64,000 nucleotides of DNA, taken from contig NZ_FPAS01000006.1 in assembly GCF_900116425.1 (NCBI RefSeq), positions 124,001 through 188,000 on the forward strand, written 5' to 3'. Position numbers and translations under genes: made by a program. Of this stretch, positions 36,376 through 44,329 are shown in pieces. Each line of letters begins with the position of its first letter. Within the stretch, counting starts at the first letter, position 1. Under the pieces are notes generated by a model. The model searched no databases and was not told the origin of the DNA. It saw nothing but the letters and a program-made list of their open reading frames with translations. The stretch comes from Lishizhenia tianjinensis (GTDB lineage Bacteria > Bacteroidota > Bacteroidia > Flavobacteriales_D > Crocinitomicaceae).

Positions 36376-37596
36376 CTAGATATAATCTTGCATAATTGCT
36401 TCTAACTCTTCATTGGTTTTAAACTTCCCTTTCAAAGGAGTAAATGGAGGCAAGTATTCTAATTCACCCTTAGCAAAAGCCGCGATATCCTTCGCTCCAA
36501 TGATACTCACATCTCCATATTTAGAGATGGCCATTAGTAACATTTTACTATCCAAATACAAAGGAAGCTGAGTTCGAATAGATGGCGTTCTCTCAAACAC
36601 TCCATTTCTTTCATATACCAATAACTTAACCCTATAATCACTTGGCATTAAGGAAGGAAAAGCAAGGGTTGAAACCGTAGCAAAATACTCCGGCACCTTC
36701 ATAATTTTGTCCCAATTATAATATCCAAAACTATTGATGCTTGCCCTTCTGAATGATTTGGTTTTGGACCTATAGGCGTATAACATATTTGTATTCATGC
36801 CTTCTTCCACTTCCATTTCGGTTAACAAAACGGGATCTACTGTAAGTTCATACATCCTACCACCTCCAATGCATGACATCACATATTCACCCTCTATTTC
36901 TTTTACGAATTGCGGACTTAGTTTTTCTAAATCGGCATTTTCTCTGTCATCCAAAACCTTCCAAGCTATCACTACCTCACCTTTCAAACTTTCTAAATGT
37001 TCATACCTTAATTCGTCATTCACATCTAAAAATAACTCCTCTTCTTTTGGCTGTAATTGAGAACTATCCGTTTTTAAATATTCCCAATTTTCAGTTTCCT
37101 CATTCAAGGCATAAAAATTATAGCATTTTGTATCCTGATAATTTGCCAGATCAACTACCACATCCTCTCCTTCTTTAATATGAACAGGTAAGTTATTTTG
37201 AGTAGCATCTATGTTAAACATTCCAGCTGATTGAAAATCATATTCCACTCCGGCACTATCGTAACGCATGGGCAAACCCGACGCAATGATATCCACTAAG
37301 GAATGGTATTCTTTAAAACTCAGCGTCACTTTACCTTGAATCACCTCTCCTTTTTCATTCACCAAACTATTGGGTAAAACGCGAATACGGCCTCCATTTT
37401 CCAGCGTAAGTTCAGCGCCTTCCTCACTTAAAAACTCAAAATTTTCGCTTGGAATATCTTCAATTTTTAATTCTGTAAAGCTCAATTCCTGAGCGATAAC
37501 CGTTTCAGATGCTTCATTAATTTCTGGTTCTTGTTCCCTTGTGCAGGCAAACAACAACAGCGTACTAAATGCGAGGGGTAAAATATACTTGTTCAT
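36376..37596 (-). CDS. Lipoprotein of unknown function
   Basis: 406 residues from the ATG at 37596. An ORF start 33 bp upstream would spoil the signal, while this one gives a clean lipoprotein signal with lipobox LLFAC. The N-terminal third contains a beta module GGRIRVLPNSLVNEKG...GKVTLSFKEYHSLVDIIASGLPM. A matching block (GTVDITLVENYSKLDMLMTN) occurs in the next gene at 37702, so the two proteins share a domain. Middle and C-terminus are strand-rich without known motifs. Paired with the WG-repeat gene. Confidence 0.65.
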   Translation of the reverse strand: MNKYILPLAFSTLLLFACTREQEPEINEASETVIAQELSFTELKIEDIPSENFEFLSEEGAELTLENGGRIRVLPNSLVNEKGEVIQGKVTLSFKEYHSLVDIIASGLPMRYDSAGVEYDFQSAGMFNIDATQNNLPVHIKEGEDVVVDLANYQDTKCYNFYALNEETENWEYLKTDSSQLQPKEEELFLDVNDELRYEHLESLKGEVVIAWKVLDDRENADLEKLSPQFVKEIEGEYVMSCIGGGRMYELTVDPVLLTEMEVEEGMNTNMLYAYRSKTKSFRRASINSFGYYNWDKIMKVPEYFATVSTLAFPSLMPSDYRVKLLVYERNGVFERTPSIRTQLPLYLDSKMLLMAISKYGDVSIIGAKDIAAFAKGELEYLPPFTPLKGKFKTNEELEAIMQDYI

Positions 37597-37636
37597 AGTT
37601 TTTGATTTGGGTACATAGGTGTAACTCAATTTCTCT

Positions 37637-37675
37637 TAAAAGTAACAAGCCCCAAGATAACAATCTTGAGGCTTG
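37637..37675 (-). terminator. Terminator of the 37702 lipoprotein gene
   Basis: CAAGCC-CAAGAT, AACA loop, ATCTTG-GGCTTG with one mismatch, followed on the minus strand by a T-rich stretch. Confidence 0.75.
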
Positions 37676-37701
37676 TGTGATATTAGTTGTTTTCCTTTCT
37701 T

Positions 37702-38688
37702 TTAAAAATAAGCTGAAAGCGCAGCTTCCAATGCTTGTAAATCTGCCACGGTTGTAAAATCTGAGGCTGTTAAAGTCTCTGTATGGTTTGTGGTTATGAT
37801 TGAATTTGAAATGACTGCATATTGTATTTGGCTGCCATTGTCACTGATCACCACAAAAGAAACATCCATTCCTTCTGGTACCGTATAATAATTTCCTGTT
37901 GAGAATACACTTGAAGCATAGTTGTACACACCCGTAACAGCATTTTCGTTCGTAAAGACCATAAATACCGTCGTATTGGTGTTGTCATATCCACTTGGAA
38001 CATTTACACTTACCCCTGTTTGAGGGCCTGTGTTACCCATAAAATAATCACAATTGATCCAGCTTAGAGAATCTGTCCATCCATAACCATAACCTGTTCC
38101 TGATGAATCCTGTACGATCGTTAACGTGTCATTATTGGCTGTCCAAGTTATATTTCCTAAAGCATCTGTAGTTCCATCAAATAGCTGCATGCTTCCCACT
38201 GGAGATGCTTGCCCAGGGGCTGTTACTACTTGAATAGGATTTACAACCTCCACAAGGTTTCCATTTTGAGCAATTTCCATATAAAATTCACCCCCAGAAA
38301 TTAACACCTCAGCACCACCACTACCGTTGGAAGCCAGTGTAACTTTATTGGTCATCAACATATCTAACTTTGAATAATTCTCAACCAAAGTAATATCCAC
38401 GGTTCCTGTAACAGGATTTCCATTTCCATCTTCAAAATTATTTCCCGATAAGTAGAACATCGTTCCTTTCTGTCCTTGGAAGTAATAGGTATTGGAAAGA
38501 TCTACTGTTATATTTTGTTTCTGCGACTCGAAATAAGTATTTAAGAGCTGAGCTGCTTTATTATCTGTATTAACCGTTGGATTTCCTGAGGGTGGATTGG
38601 TTGTCGGTTCATCCACATCCTTTTTACAACTTACTGCAACAACCAAAATACTCAAGGCCATTGTCAATAATACATTTCTCTTTTTCAT
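37702..38688 (-). CDS. Lipoprotein of unknown function sharing a module with its neighbour
   Basis: 328 residues. Lipobox VVAVSC, then a Thr/Pro/Asn linker (DEPTTNPPSGNPTVN). Next comes a beta module whose block GTVDITLVENYSKLDMLMTN matches GKVTLSFKEYHSLVDIIASG in the lipoprotein at 36376, including the hydrophobic-acidic end. The C-terminal half is rich in Thr, Ser, Asn and Gly, typical of outer-surface beta domains. It has its own terminator, so it is a separate unit from the two downstream genes. Confidence 0.65.
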   Translation of the reverse strand: MKKRNVLLTMALSILVVAVSCKKDVDEPTTNPPSGNPTVNTDNKAAQLLNTYFESQKQNITVDLSNTYYFQGQKGTMFYLSGNNFEDGNGNPVTGTVDITLVENYSKLDMLMTNKVTLASNGSGGAEVLISGGEFYMEIAQNGNLVEVVNPIQVVTAPGQASPVGSMQLFDGTTDALGNITWTANNDTLTIVQDSSGTGYGYGWTDSLSWINCDYFMGNTGPQTGVSVNVPSGYDNTNTTVFMVFTNENAVTGVYNYASSVFSTGNYYTVPEGMDVSFVVISDNGSQIQYAVISNSIITTNHTETLTASDFTTVADLQALEAALSAYF

Positions 38689-38749
38689 AATAGTTTCATT
38701 TAAGGTTCTTTGTAAATACCCCTCCTATTTCAACAAGGTTGTCTACACC

Positions 38750-38990
38750 TCAAAAAAAAATCCTGTAAAACACTTTTTCACAGGATTCTAAAACTTAAAA
38801 ACAAAAAATTTAACTCAGGTTTTTAGTCCCTCTTTGAAACTTTCAAAATCCGCTCTTTCAATACATCCTGCATAGGTATGTATTCTTGATGAGCCGAAAA
38901 TTCCTCAAGGTCTACTTATAATACGCTTTAGGCTGAAACACAGTTGCCTTAAAAAACTCATAAAAAATTCAAAAAAAACAATTCCAATTA
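38750..38990 (-). ncRNA. Candidate small RNA gene with intrinsic terminator
   Basis: The 326-bp gap before glyS has no gene but holds a strong minus-strand terminator (AATCCTGT / ACAGGATT then T9, 38752-38788) with no protein gene upstream of it. Minus-strand sequence ahead of it folds by eye into CTTGA / TCAAG, then AATACAT-CCT-ATGC-AGG-ATGTATT (38865-38890 region), then TTTGAAA-G-TTTCAAA. A structured RNA, possibly 6S-like, is suggested. Boundaries are approximate and no promoter is identified. Confidence 0.35.
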
Positions 38991-39002
38991 TCTACATACT
39001 CC

Positions 39003-39010
39003 TAAATTTG
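39003..39010 (+). promoter_or_regulatory. -7 box of glyS
   Basis: TAAATTTG matches TAnnTTTG and ends 4 bp before the glyS ATG. Confidence 0.55.
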
Positions 39011-39014
39011 CAGC

Positions 39015-40550
39015 ATGGAAAAAAAGGAAGACAAATTAAAAGAGGTGATATCTCATGCTAAAGAGTATGGATACATTTTCCCTTCATCAGAAATATACGA
39101 CGGATTATCAGCGACTTACGACTACGGTCAGTTAGGTAGTGAGTTAAAGAATAATATTAAAAATTACTGGTGGACTGCCATGGTTCAAATGCACGAAAAC
39201 ATTGTTGGTATAGATGCTGCAATTTTCATGCACCCAAAAACTTGGAAAGCCTCTGGTCACGTTGATGCCTTTAACGATCCATTAATCGACAACAAAGATT
39301 CTAAGAAAAGATATAGAGCCGATGTATTAATCGAGGAACACATCGAAAAATACAGAGCAAAAATTGAAAAAGACGTTGCCAAAGGAATTAAGAAATTTGG
39401 AGACGACTTTGACGAGGCTCAATTTAGAGCAACAAACCCAAACGTTTTAAGAAATCAAGCAAAAATTGATGAAATAGAACAACGCATGGGTGAAGCTCTA
39501 ACCAATGAAGATCTACCAGCAGTTAAAGCTTTGATAGAAGAATTGGGAATTGCTTGTCCTATCTCTGGTTCTAAAAACTGGACAGATGTAAAGCAATTTA
39601 ACTTAATGTTCTCTACAGAACTTGGAGCCGTTGCAGGAGATGCTTCTACGATTTACTTACGTCCGGAAACGGCACAAGGTATTTTCGTTAACTTCTTAAA
39701 CGTTCAGAAATCAGGAAGAATGAAGATACCATTTGGAATTGCTCAAATTGGTAAAGCTTTCCGTAATGAGATTATTGCGCGTCAGTTTATTTTCAGAATG
39801 CGTGAATTCGAACAAATGGAGATGCAATTCTTTGTACGTCCAGGAGAAGAAATGAAATGGTACGAGCACTGGAAAAACGAACGTTTAAAGTGGCACAAAG
39901 CTTTAGGATTAGGTGAAAACAACTACAGAGTTCACGACCACATCAAATTGGCACATTACGCCAATGCTGCTTGTGATATAGAATTCGATTTCCCAATGGG
40001 ATTCAAAGAGTTGGAAGGTATTCACTCAAGAACGGACTTCGATTTAAAACAACACGAAGAGCACTCTGGTAAAAAATTACAATACTTCGACCCTGAATTG
40101 AACGAAAACTATACGCCTTACGTAATTGAAACTTCTATTGGTTTAGATAGAATGTTCTTGGCGGTATTGAGTAACTCATTAAAAGTAGAAGATTTAGGAG
40201 AAGGTAAAACGAGAACTGTACTTCAAATTCCAGCAGCACTTGCACCTTACAAAGTAGCTGTTCTTCCTTTATTGAAGAAAGACGGTTTACCAGAAAAGGC
40301 AAGAGAAATCATCAACAGCTTAAAATTTGATTTCAACTGTCAGTACGACGAAAAAGATACAGTAGGAAAACGTTACAGAAGACAGGATGCTATTGGTACT
40401 CCTTTCCATGTAACGGTAGACCACCAAACATTGGAAGACAATACTGTAACTTTAAGAGATAGAGACACAATGGAACAAACGCGTGTAAACATCTCAGACC
40501 TTAAAGCCATTATTGGAGATAAGGTAAGTTTAGCTTCGTTATTGAATTAA
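39015..40550 (+). CDS. glyS: Glycyl-tRNA synthetase (single-chain type)
   Basis: 511 residues. Class II alpha2-type enzyme that charges tRNA-Gly. Motif 2 region IAQIGKAFRNEIIARQFIFRMREFEQMEMQFF and motif 3 ETSIGLDRMFLAVL are clear, as is YLRPETAQGIFVNF. The C-terminal anticodon-binding domain (QIPAALAPYKVAVLPLLKK to the end) is intact. Gene symbol glyQS is also used for this form. Confidence 0.95.
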   Translation: MEKKEDKLKEVISHAKEYGYIFPSSEIYDGLSATYDYGQLGSELKNNIKNYWWTAMVQMHENIVGIDAAIFMHPKTWKASGHVDAFNDPLIDNKDSKKRYRADVLIEEHIEKYRAKIEKDVAKGIKKFGDDFDEAQFRATNPNVLRNQAKIDEIEQRMGEALTNEDLPAVKALIEELGIACPISGSKNWTDVKQFNLMFSTELGAVAGDASTIYLRPETAQGIFVNFLNVQKSGRMKIPFGIAQIGKAFRNEIIARQFIFRMREFEQMEMQFFVRPGEEMKWYEHWKNERLKWHKALGLGENNYRVHDHIKLAHYANAACDIEFDFPMGFKELEGIHSRTDFDLKQHEEHSGKKLQYFDPELNENYTPYVIETSIGLDRMFLAVLSNSLKVEDLGEGKTRTVLQIPAALAPYKVAVLPLLKKDGLPEKAREIINSLKFDFNCQYDEKDTVGKRYRRQDAIGTPFHVTVDHQTLEDNTVTLRDRDTMEQTRVNISDLKAIIGDKVSLASLLN

Positions 40551-40571
40551 GGATAATTTACATTGAAAATA

Positions 40572-40607
40572 AAAAATGCGGTTCTCAAATACGGGAATCG
40601 CATTTTT
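40572..40607 (+). terminator. Terminator after glyS
   Basis: AAAATGCG-GTTCTC / GGAATC-GCATTTT with a short loop and a T run. Confidence 0.85.
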
Positions 40608-40640
40608 TATTTAACTTCCGCCTAAAACCAAAAAGCTACT

Positions 40641-41741
40641 ATGATAAGTTCTCAAGAATTTACTCTAAAAGACCTCCACCAATGCACAGAACAAAAACAC
40701 CAACTCGTGTTTGTTTTTGGTTATAGAGAACAATTCGAAAAAGAGTTTGACTTTGACCTAGTAAGAGCCAAATTTCCAAATGCTCAGATAATTACGACTT
40801 CAACGGCTGGACACATTCATGAAAATCAATTTGATGAAAACATTGTTATCTCTGCGCATCATTTTGAAAAATCTCAAATAAAGGCCTTTGCTAAAAATGC
40901 AAAAGTTGAAGGTAAGGAAGTAAGCAAACGCTTGATTAGCGAAATCCCCAAAGAAAATTTAAAGGGACTTTTAATCATTGCAGACAATACGTTTGGAAAT
41001 AGTACAGATTTGATCAATGATCTTAACGAAGAATATAAAGGAGAGATAAATATTTTTGGTGGACTAGCTGGGAACTTGGATTTAAAAGTACCTTCTATTT
41101 CCGGCTTAAATGAAGCCCCGCACGAAAACAACGTAATAGCGGTTGGTTTTTATGGCGAAAGTCTAACGATAAAAACCAACAAAGTAATTACTGCGAAAGG
41201 CTTTGGTTTAGACTACATGGTATCTGATTACGATAGGAATGTACTCATTGGATTGAATGGAAAACCCGCCTATGAGGTGATGTACAAACTACTTGGAGCA
41301 GAATCTGAGAAACATTTCGAAGAAAAAATTATGCTCTATCCTTTTCTGGTAAAAACAAAAAACCGAACAAAATTTGTGAGAAGCCCAATAGGGGTAGATC
41401 ACAACACTAAAACTTTGATATATGGTGGAGATTTTAGGTTGGGCGACAAAGTTCAACTAACAAGATCTGACATTATTGAAGGACTCGAAGAAACCGAAGA
41501 AGAAGCTTCCTTTTTAGGGAAGCATAAACCCCAAATGGTGTTTTTAACTTCCTGCTATGGTAGGCGTATATTTTTGAATGAATTGATTCATGACGAAGTA
41601 ACATCCCTACACCGTGGCTTTGGAGAAAATATTAAACTCACCGGATTTTACTCGTATGCCGAATTTTTAACAGAGGCGAACAACAATAACGCTTGTGAAA
41701 TCCATAATAATTCCATTGCACTTGTTGCATTTACAGAATGA
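40641..41741 (+). CDS. FIST-domain sensory protein
   Basis: 366 residues, no signal peptide or membrane segment. FIST_N covers about residues 20-200 (QIITTSTAGHIHE, INIFGGLAGNLD, NNVIAVGFYGESL) and FIST_C covers about 210-360 (ENIKLTGFYSYAEF). FIST is a small-ligand sensor domain. The stop overlaps the kinase start (ATGA), so it is likely the input for the kinase encoded next. A terminator separates it from glyS. Confidence 0.88.
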   Translation: MISSQEFTLKDLHQCTEQKHQLVFVFGYREQFEKEFDFDLVRAKFPNAQIITTSTAGHIHENQFDENIVISAHHFEKSQIKAFAKNAKVEGKEVSKRLISEIPKENLKGLLIIADNTFGNSTDLINDLNEEYKGEINIFGGLAGNLDLKVPSISGLNEAPHENNVIAVGFYGESLTIKTNKVITAKGFGLDYMVSDYDRNVLIGLNGKPAYEVMYKLLGAESEKHFEEKIMLYPFLVKTKNRTKFVRSPIGVDHNTKTLIYGGDFRLGDKVQLTRSDIIEGLEETEEEASFLGKHKPQMVFLTSCYGRRIFLNELIHDEVTSLHRGFGENIKLTGFYSYAEFLTEANNNNACEIHNNSIALVAFTE

Positions 41742-42625
41742 ACCTAAGAAATAAAATATTAATTAAACAAATAGAACGTCTAGCTCCAGACCAAAACTTG
41801 AGTGAATGGGAACCGCTCTTTCATGCCGTAGACAGGGTTTACGAGCAATTGCACACAGAGGTAAGGTTACTGGAAGAAATTGCCAATAAGATGGTGGATG
41901 ACATGACGGATGCTAATAAGAATCTGGAGCGTATTAATGAATCTTTAGATGGATTCAATTACCACGTTTCTCACGATTTAAAATCACGCTTTATGAATAC
42001 CCAAAGTTTAGTGATGATTTTAAAGAAATATGTAAACCAACCCGGACAAGAAGATAAAGTAAATGAAATCTGCGAAAAATTAGAATGGAACTCAGAAAAA
42101 GCCATAGAAACCGTAAATGAGTTTTTGGAAATTAGCAGACTTGAGTACGAAAACGAAGAGAAAAGAATAGAAATTTGTGATATAGCAGAATGTATTACCA
42201 ACCAGGTGGAGAGCATTAACGGTTTACTCTACAAACACATACAGTTGGATTTAGATGCGTTTGATAAAATACATTTTGATAAAACATCTTTAAACAGTGT
42301 ACTGAGAAATATTCTCACCAATGCGATTAAATACAAAAAAGAAGACGAAGAACCGAGGATAGAAATCAAAACATCTTTTAACTTTGACCACCCCATGATT
42401 ATTATTCGTGATCACGGTATTGGGTTGGACACAGAAATATTAGGAGATGAACTTTTCAAACCCTTCAACAGATTTAAAAACAGTAAATTTATTGAAGGAA
42501 ATGGTGTAGGTCTATTTTTAATTAGAAAAACCATGGAGTCTGGAGGAGGCTCTGTAAGTATATACGGAAAAGAGAACGAGGGTGTAACCCTCTCTTTAAA
42601 ATTTAAAAAAGATGCAGTTAGATAG
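41738..42625 (+). CDS. Cytoplasmic sensor histidine kinase
   Basis: 295 residues with no membrane helix. A coiled-coil front (ANKMVDDMTDANKNLERINE) leads into HisKA with the phospho-accepting His in YHVSHDLKSRF. HATPase boxes follow: N box RNILTNAIKYKK, G1 IIRDHGIGLD, F box LFKPFNRFK and G2 GNGVGLFLIRKTM. It lacks its own sensor, consistent with input from the overlapping FIST gene. Its stop overlaps the response regulator by 14 bp. Confidence 0.9.
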   Translation: MNLRNKILIKQIERLAPDQNLSEWEPLFHAVDRVYEQLHTEVRLLEEIANKMVDDMTDANKNLERINESLDGFNYHVSHDLKSRFMNTQSLVMILKKYVNQPGQEDKVNEICEKLEWNSEKAIETVNEFLEISRLEYENEEKRIEICDIAECITNQVESINGLLYKHIQLDLDAFDKIHFDKTSLNSVLRNILTNAIKYKKEDEEPRIEIKTSFNFDHPMIIIRDHGIGLDTEILGDELFKPFNRFKNSKFIEGNGVGLFLIRKTMESGGGSVSIYGKENEGVTLSLKFKKDAVR

Positions 42626-43031
42626 GAACAAAATACTCTTGATTGATGACAATGAAATCACCAACTTTTGTAACAAAGACATTATCGGTGATTTAAACAT
42701 TTTCAATGAAATTTTAGCATTTACAAGTCCGGGAGAAACCTTAGACTACTTGAAGTCTTTGTTCGAAAACAAAAAAGACATACCTGCTATTTTCATCGTT
42801 GACGTGAAGATGCCAGAAATGGATGGTTTTGAGCTCATCGATGAGATCGATGAATTGTTTGAAGAGCATGATTTTGAATTGATGCCGCTCTTCTTTATTC
42901 TAACGACTTCGAATCACAAAAGAGATTACGAGCAATTCGATAAAACTCCTCAAGCCAAAGAATACATCACCAAGCCCCTCAGTGAAGAGAAGCTTAAGGA
43001 GATGTTGTCTAAATTTAGTTTTTTGGACTAG
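42612..43031 (+). CDS. Single-domain response regulator
   Basis: 139 residues, receiver domain only: acidic pair in LLIDDNEITNF, phospho-acceptor Asp in FIVDVKMPEMDGFE, switch Thr in FILTTSNH and Lys in YITKPLS. No output domain, so it works by protein contact or in a relay. Third gene of the overlapping FIST-kinase-regulator set; its end overlaps the convergent hydroxylase gene by 17 bp. Confidence 0.92.
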   Translation: MQLDRNKILLIDDNEITNFCNKDIIGDLNIFNEILAFTSPGETLDYLKSLFENKKDIPAIFIVDVKMPEMDGFELIDEIDELFEEHDFELMPLFFILTTSNHKRDYEQFDKTPQAKEYITKPLSEEKLKEMLSKFSFLD

Positions 43032-43917
43032 TAAATATTTTCTTAAAGGGTTCTACTAACTGCGAAAAGAACCCTTGTGGATACTCCTCGTCGTCATCAA
43101 AACCTAACTCTATATCTCTTCCAGAATGTGGGATGTAATTTGTTCCGAATACATAATCCCATAAACTTAGAGAAATACCAAAATTCATCCCCTTAGGGTG
43201 GCTTTCTGGCAAGTCTTTAGCATGATGCCAAATATGCATCTTAGGGTTATTTAATATGTACTTTAATGGTCCGTAATCCCAAGATACATTGGCGTGATTT
43301 AAATGTCCTATCAAAATGGTAACACCATGGATAATAAAGGCATCTTGAAGCGAAAAGTTAAACAACATGATCAAGCCTAAATATTTCAAAGAATTATAGA
43401 CCACCGTTTCCATAAAATGGTAGCGCAAATGAGCGGCAAAGCCCATTTCTTTTACTGAATGATGCACTTTGTGAAACTGCCATAAAAAATCTACCCTGTG
43501 CAGTAGGTTATGTACCGACCATTGGATAAAATCAGACAATAAAAAGAAGGCCAAGAACTGTATCCACATGGCCTGACCCGAGAAATCATAAAGAGTAACA
43601 CTCTCTATACCCACAGCGGATAATACTCGGTTCAAATAGTAAACACTCACATCACTTAAGGCCGTATACAGCAATAGATTAAAAAAGAAAAAGTTGAAAA
43701 ACATGTAGAATGCATCCAACCAAAAATCCTTTCTAAACAAGGCTTGTTTCTTGCGCCAAGGCAATAAAATTTCTAATCCCCATACGGCTAAAGAAACGAG
43801 AATTAAATAATAGAAATAGTTTAAATCCCCCTCAAAAAAAGGATGAATTAAACTACGCCAAAAATAAGATGCGTAATTGCTATACGCATTGCTAATTATT
43901 TCAATAATACTATCCAA
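43015..43917 (-). CDS. Sterol desaturase / fatty acid hydroxylase family membrane protein
   Basis: 300 residues with several membrane segments and the di-iron histidine clusters HNLLHRVDFLWQFHKVHH, HLNHAN and HIWHH. Such enzymes hydroxylate or desaturate lipids at the membrane face. In this phylum relatives act on lipids or carotenoids, but the substrate is unknown. Its start overlaps the rhodanese gene by 8 bp. Confidence 0.88.
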   Translation of the reverse strand: MDSIIEIISNAYSNYASYFWRSLIHPFFEGDLNYFYYLILVSLAVWGLEILLPWRKKQALFRKDFWLDAFYMFFNFFFFNLLLYTALSDVSVYYLNRVLSAVGIESVTLYDFSGQAMWIQFLAFFLLSDFIQWSVHNLLHRVDFLWQFHKVHHSVKEMGFAAHLRYHFMETVVYNSLKYLGLIMLFNFSLQDAFIIHGVTILIGHLNHANVSWDYGPLKYILNNPKMHIWHHAKDLPESHPKGMNFGISLSLWDYVFGTNYIPHSGRDIELGFDDDEEYPQGFFSQLVEPFKKIFTSPKN

Positions 43918-44218
43918 AATACGGTTTCATTCTTGACCAAGCACCTCCATTGTAAGCATCAATACCAGCCGCTTTCAATTTAGACTTTGCCATGTTACTT
44001 CTTACACCTGATGCACAAACACAAACAACAGGCTTGTTTTTACTTTTCAATTTTGTAATTTCTTTCGACGAAAGATTTTGCAAGGGAATGTTGATCGCAG
44101 CCTTTATCCCAGCCGACTTCACTTCCCCTGGATTTCTCACGTCCAGTAAAATTGCACCTTTATCTTTTAATGCTTGGAAATCTGTTTTCGGTCCAAACAA
44201 TTTTTGTAATAATCCCAT
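43910..44218 (-). CDS. Rhodanese-like sulfurtransferase
   Basis: 102 residues, a single rhodanese domain. LLDVRNPGEVKSAG is the CH2A region. The active-site loop VCVCASGVRS carries the catalytic Cys68, with Arg at the end of a six-residue loop. Cytoplasmic, no signal. Upstream and overlapping the hydroxylase gene, so probably cotranscribed. Confidence 0.9.
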   Translation of the reverse strand: MGLLQKLFGPKTDFQALKDKGAILLDVRNPGEVKSAGIKAAINIPLQNLSSKEITKLKSKNKPVVCVCASGVRSNMAKSKLKAAGIDAYNGGAWSRMKPYFG

Positions 44219-44316
44219 CGTAATTTTTTTTCTCTTTCAAATATACGTTAATCAGCAGCTTTTGGACGTAGCTTTTGTTACACAGTAGGTAAAAATGTGA
44301 TTTGCGTTCTAGTGTG

Positions 44317-44324
44317 TATATTTG
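44317..44324 (+). promoter_or_regulatory. -7 box deciding the start of the propeller-kinase gene
   Basis: TATATTTG ends 5 bp before the ATG at 44330. It rules against the in-frame GTG at 44297, which would lie upstream of the transcription start. Confidence 0.55.
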
Positions 44325-44329
44325 CTGGT

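Noticed and set aside
38865-39014. T-box or riboswitch controlling glyS on the plus strand
   Set aside because: The glyS -7 box is 4 bp before its ATG, so there is no leader to hold a riboswitch, and the terminator T run is on the minus strand.
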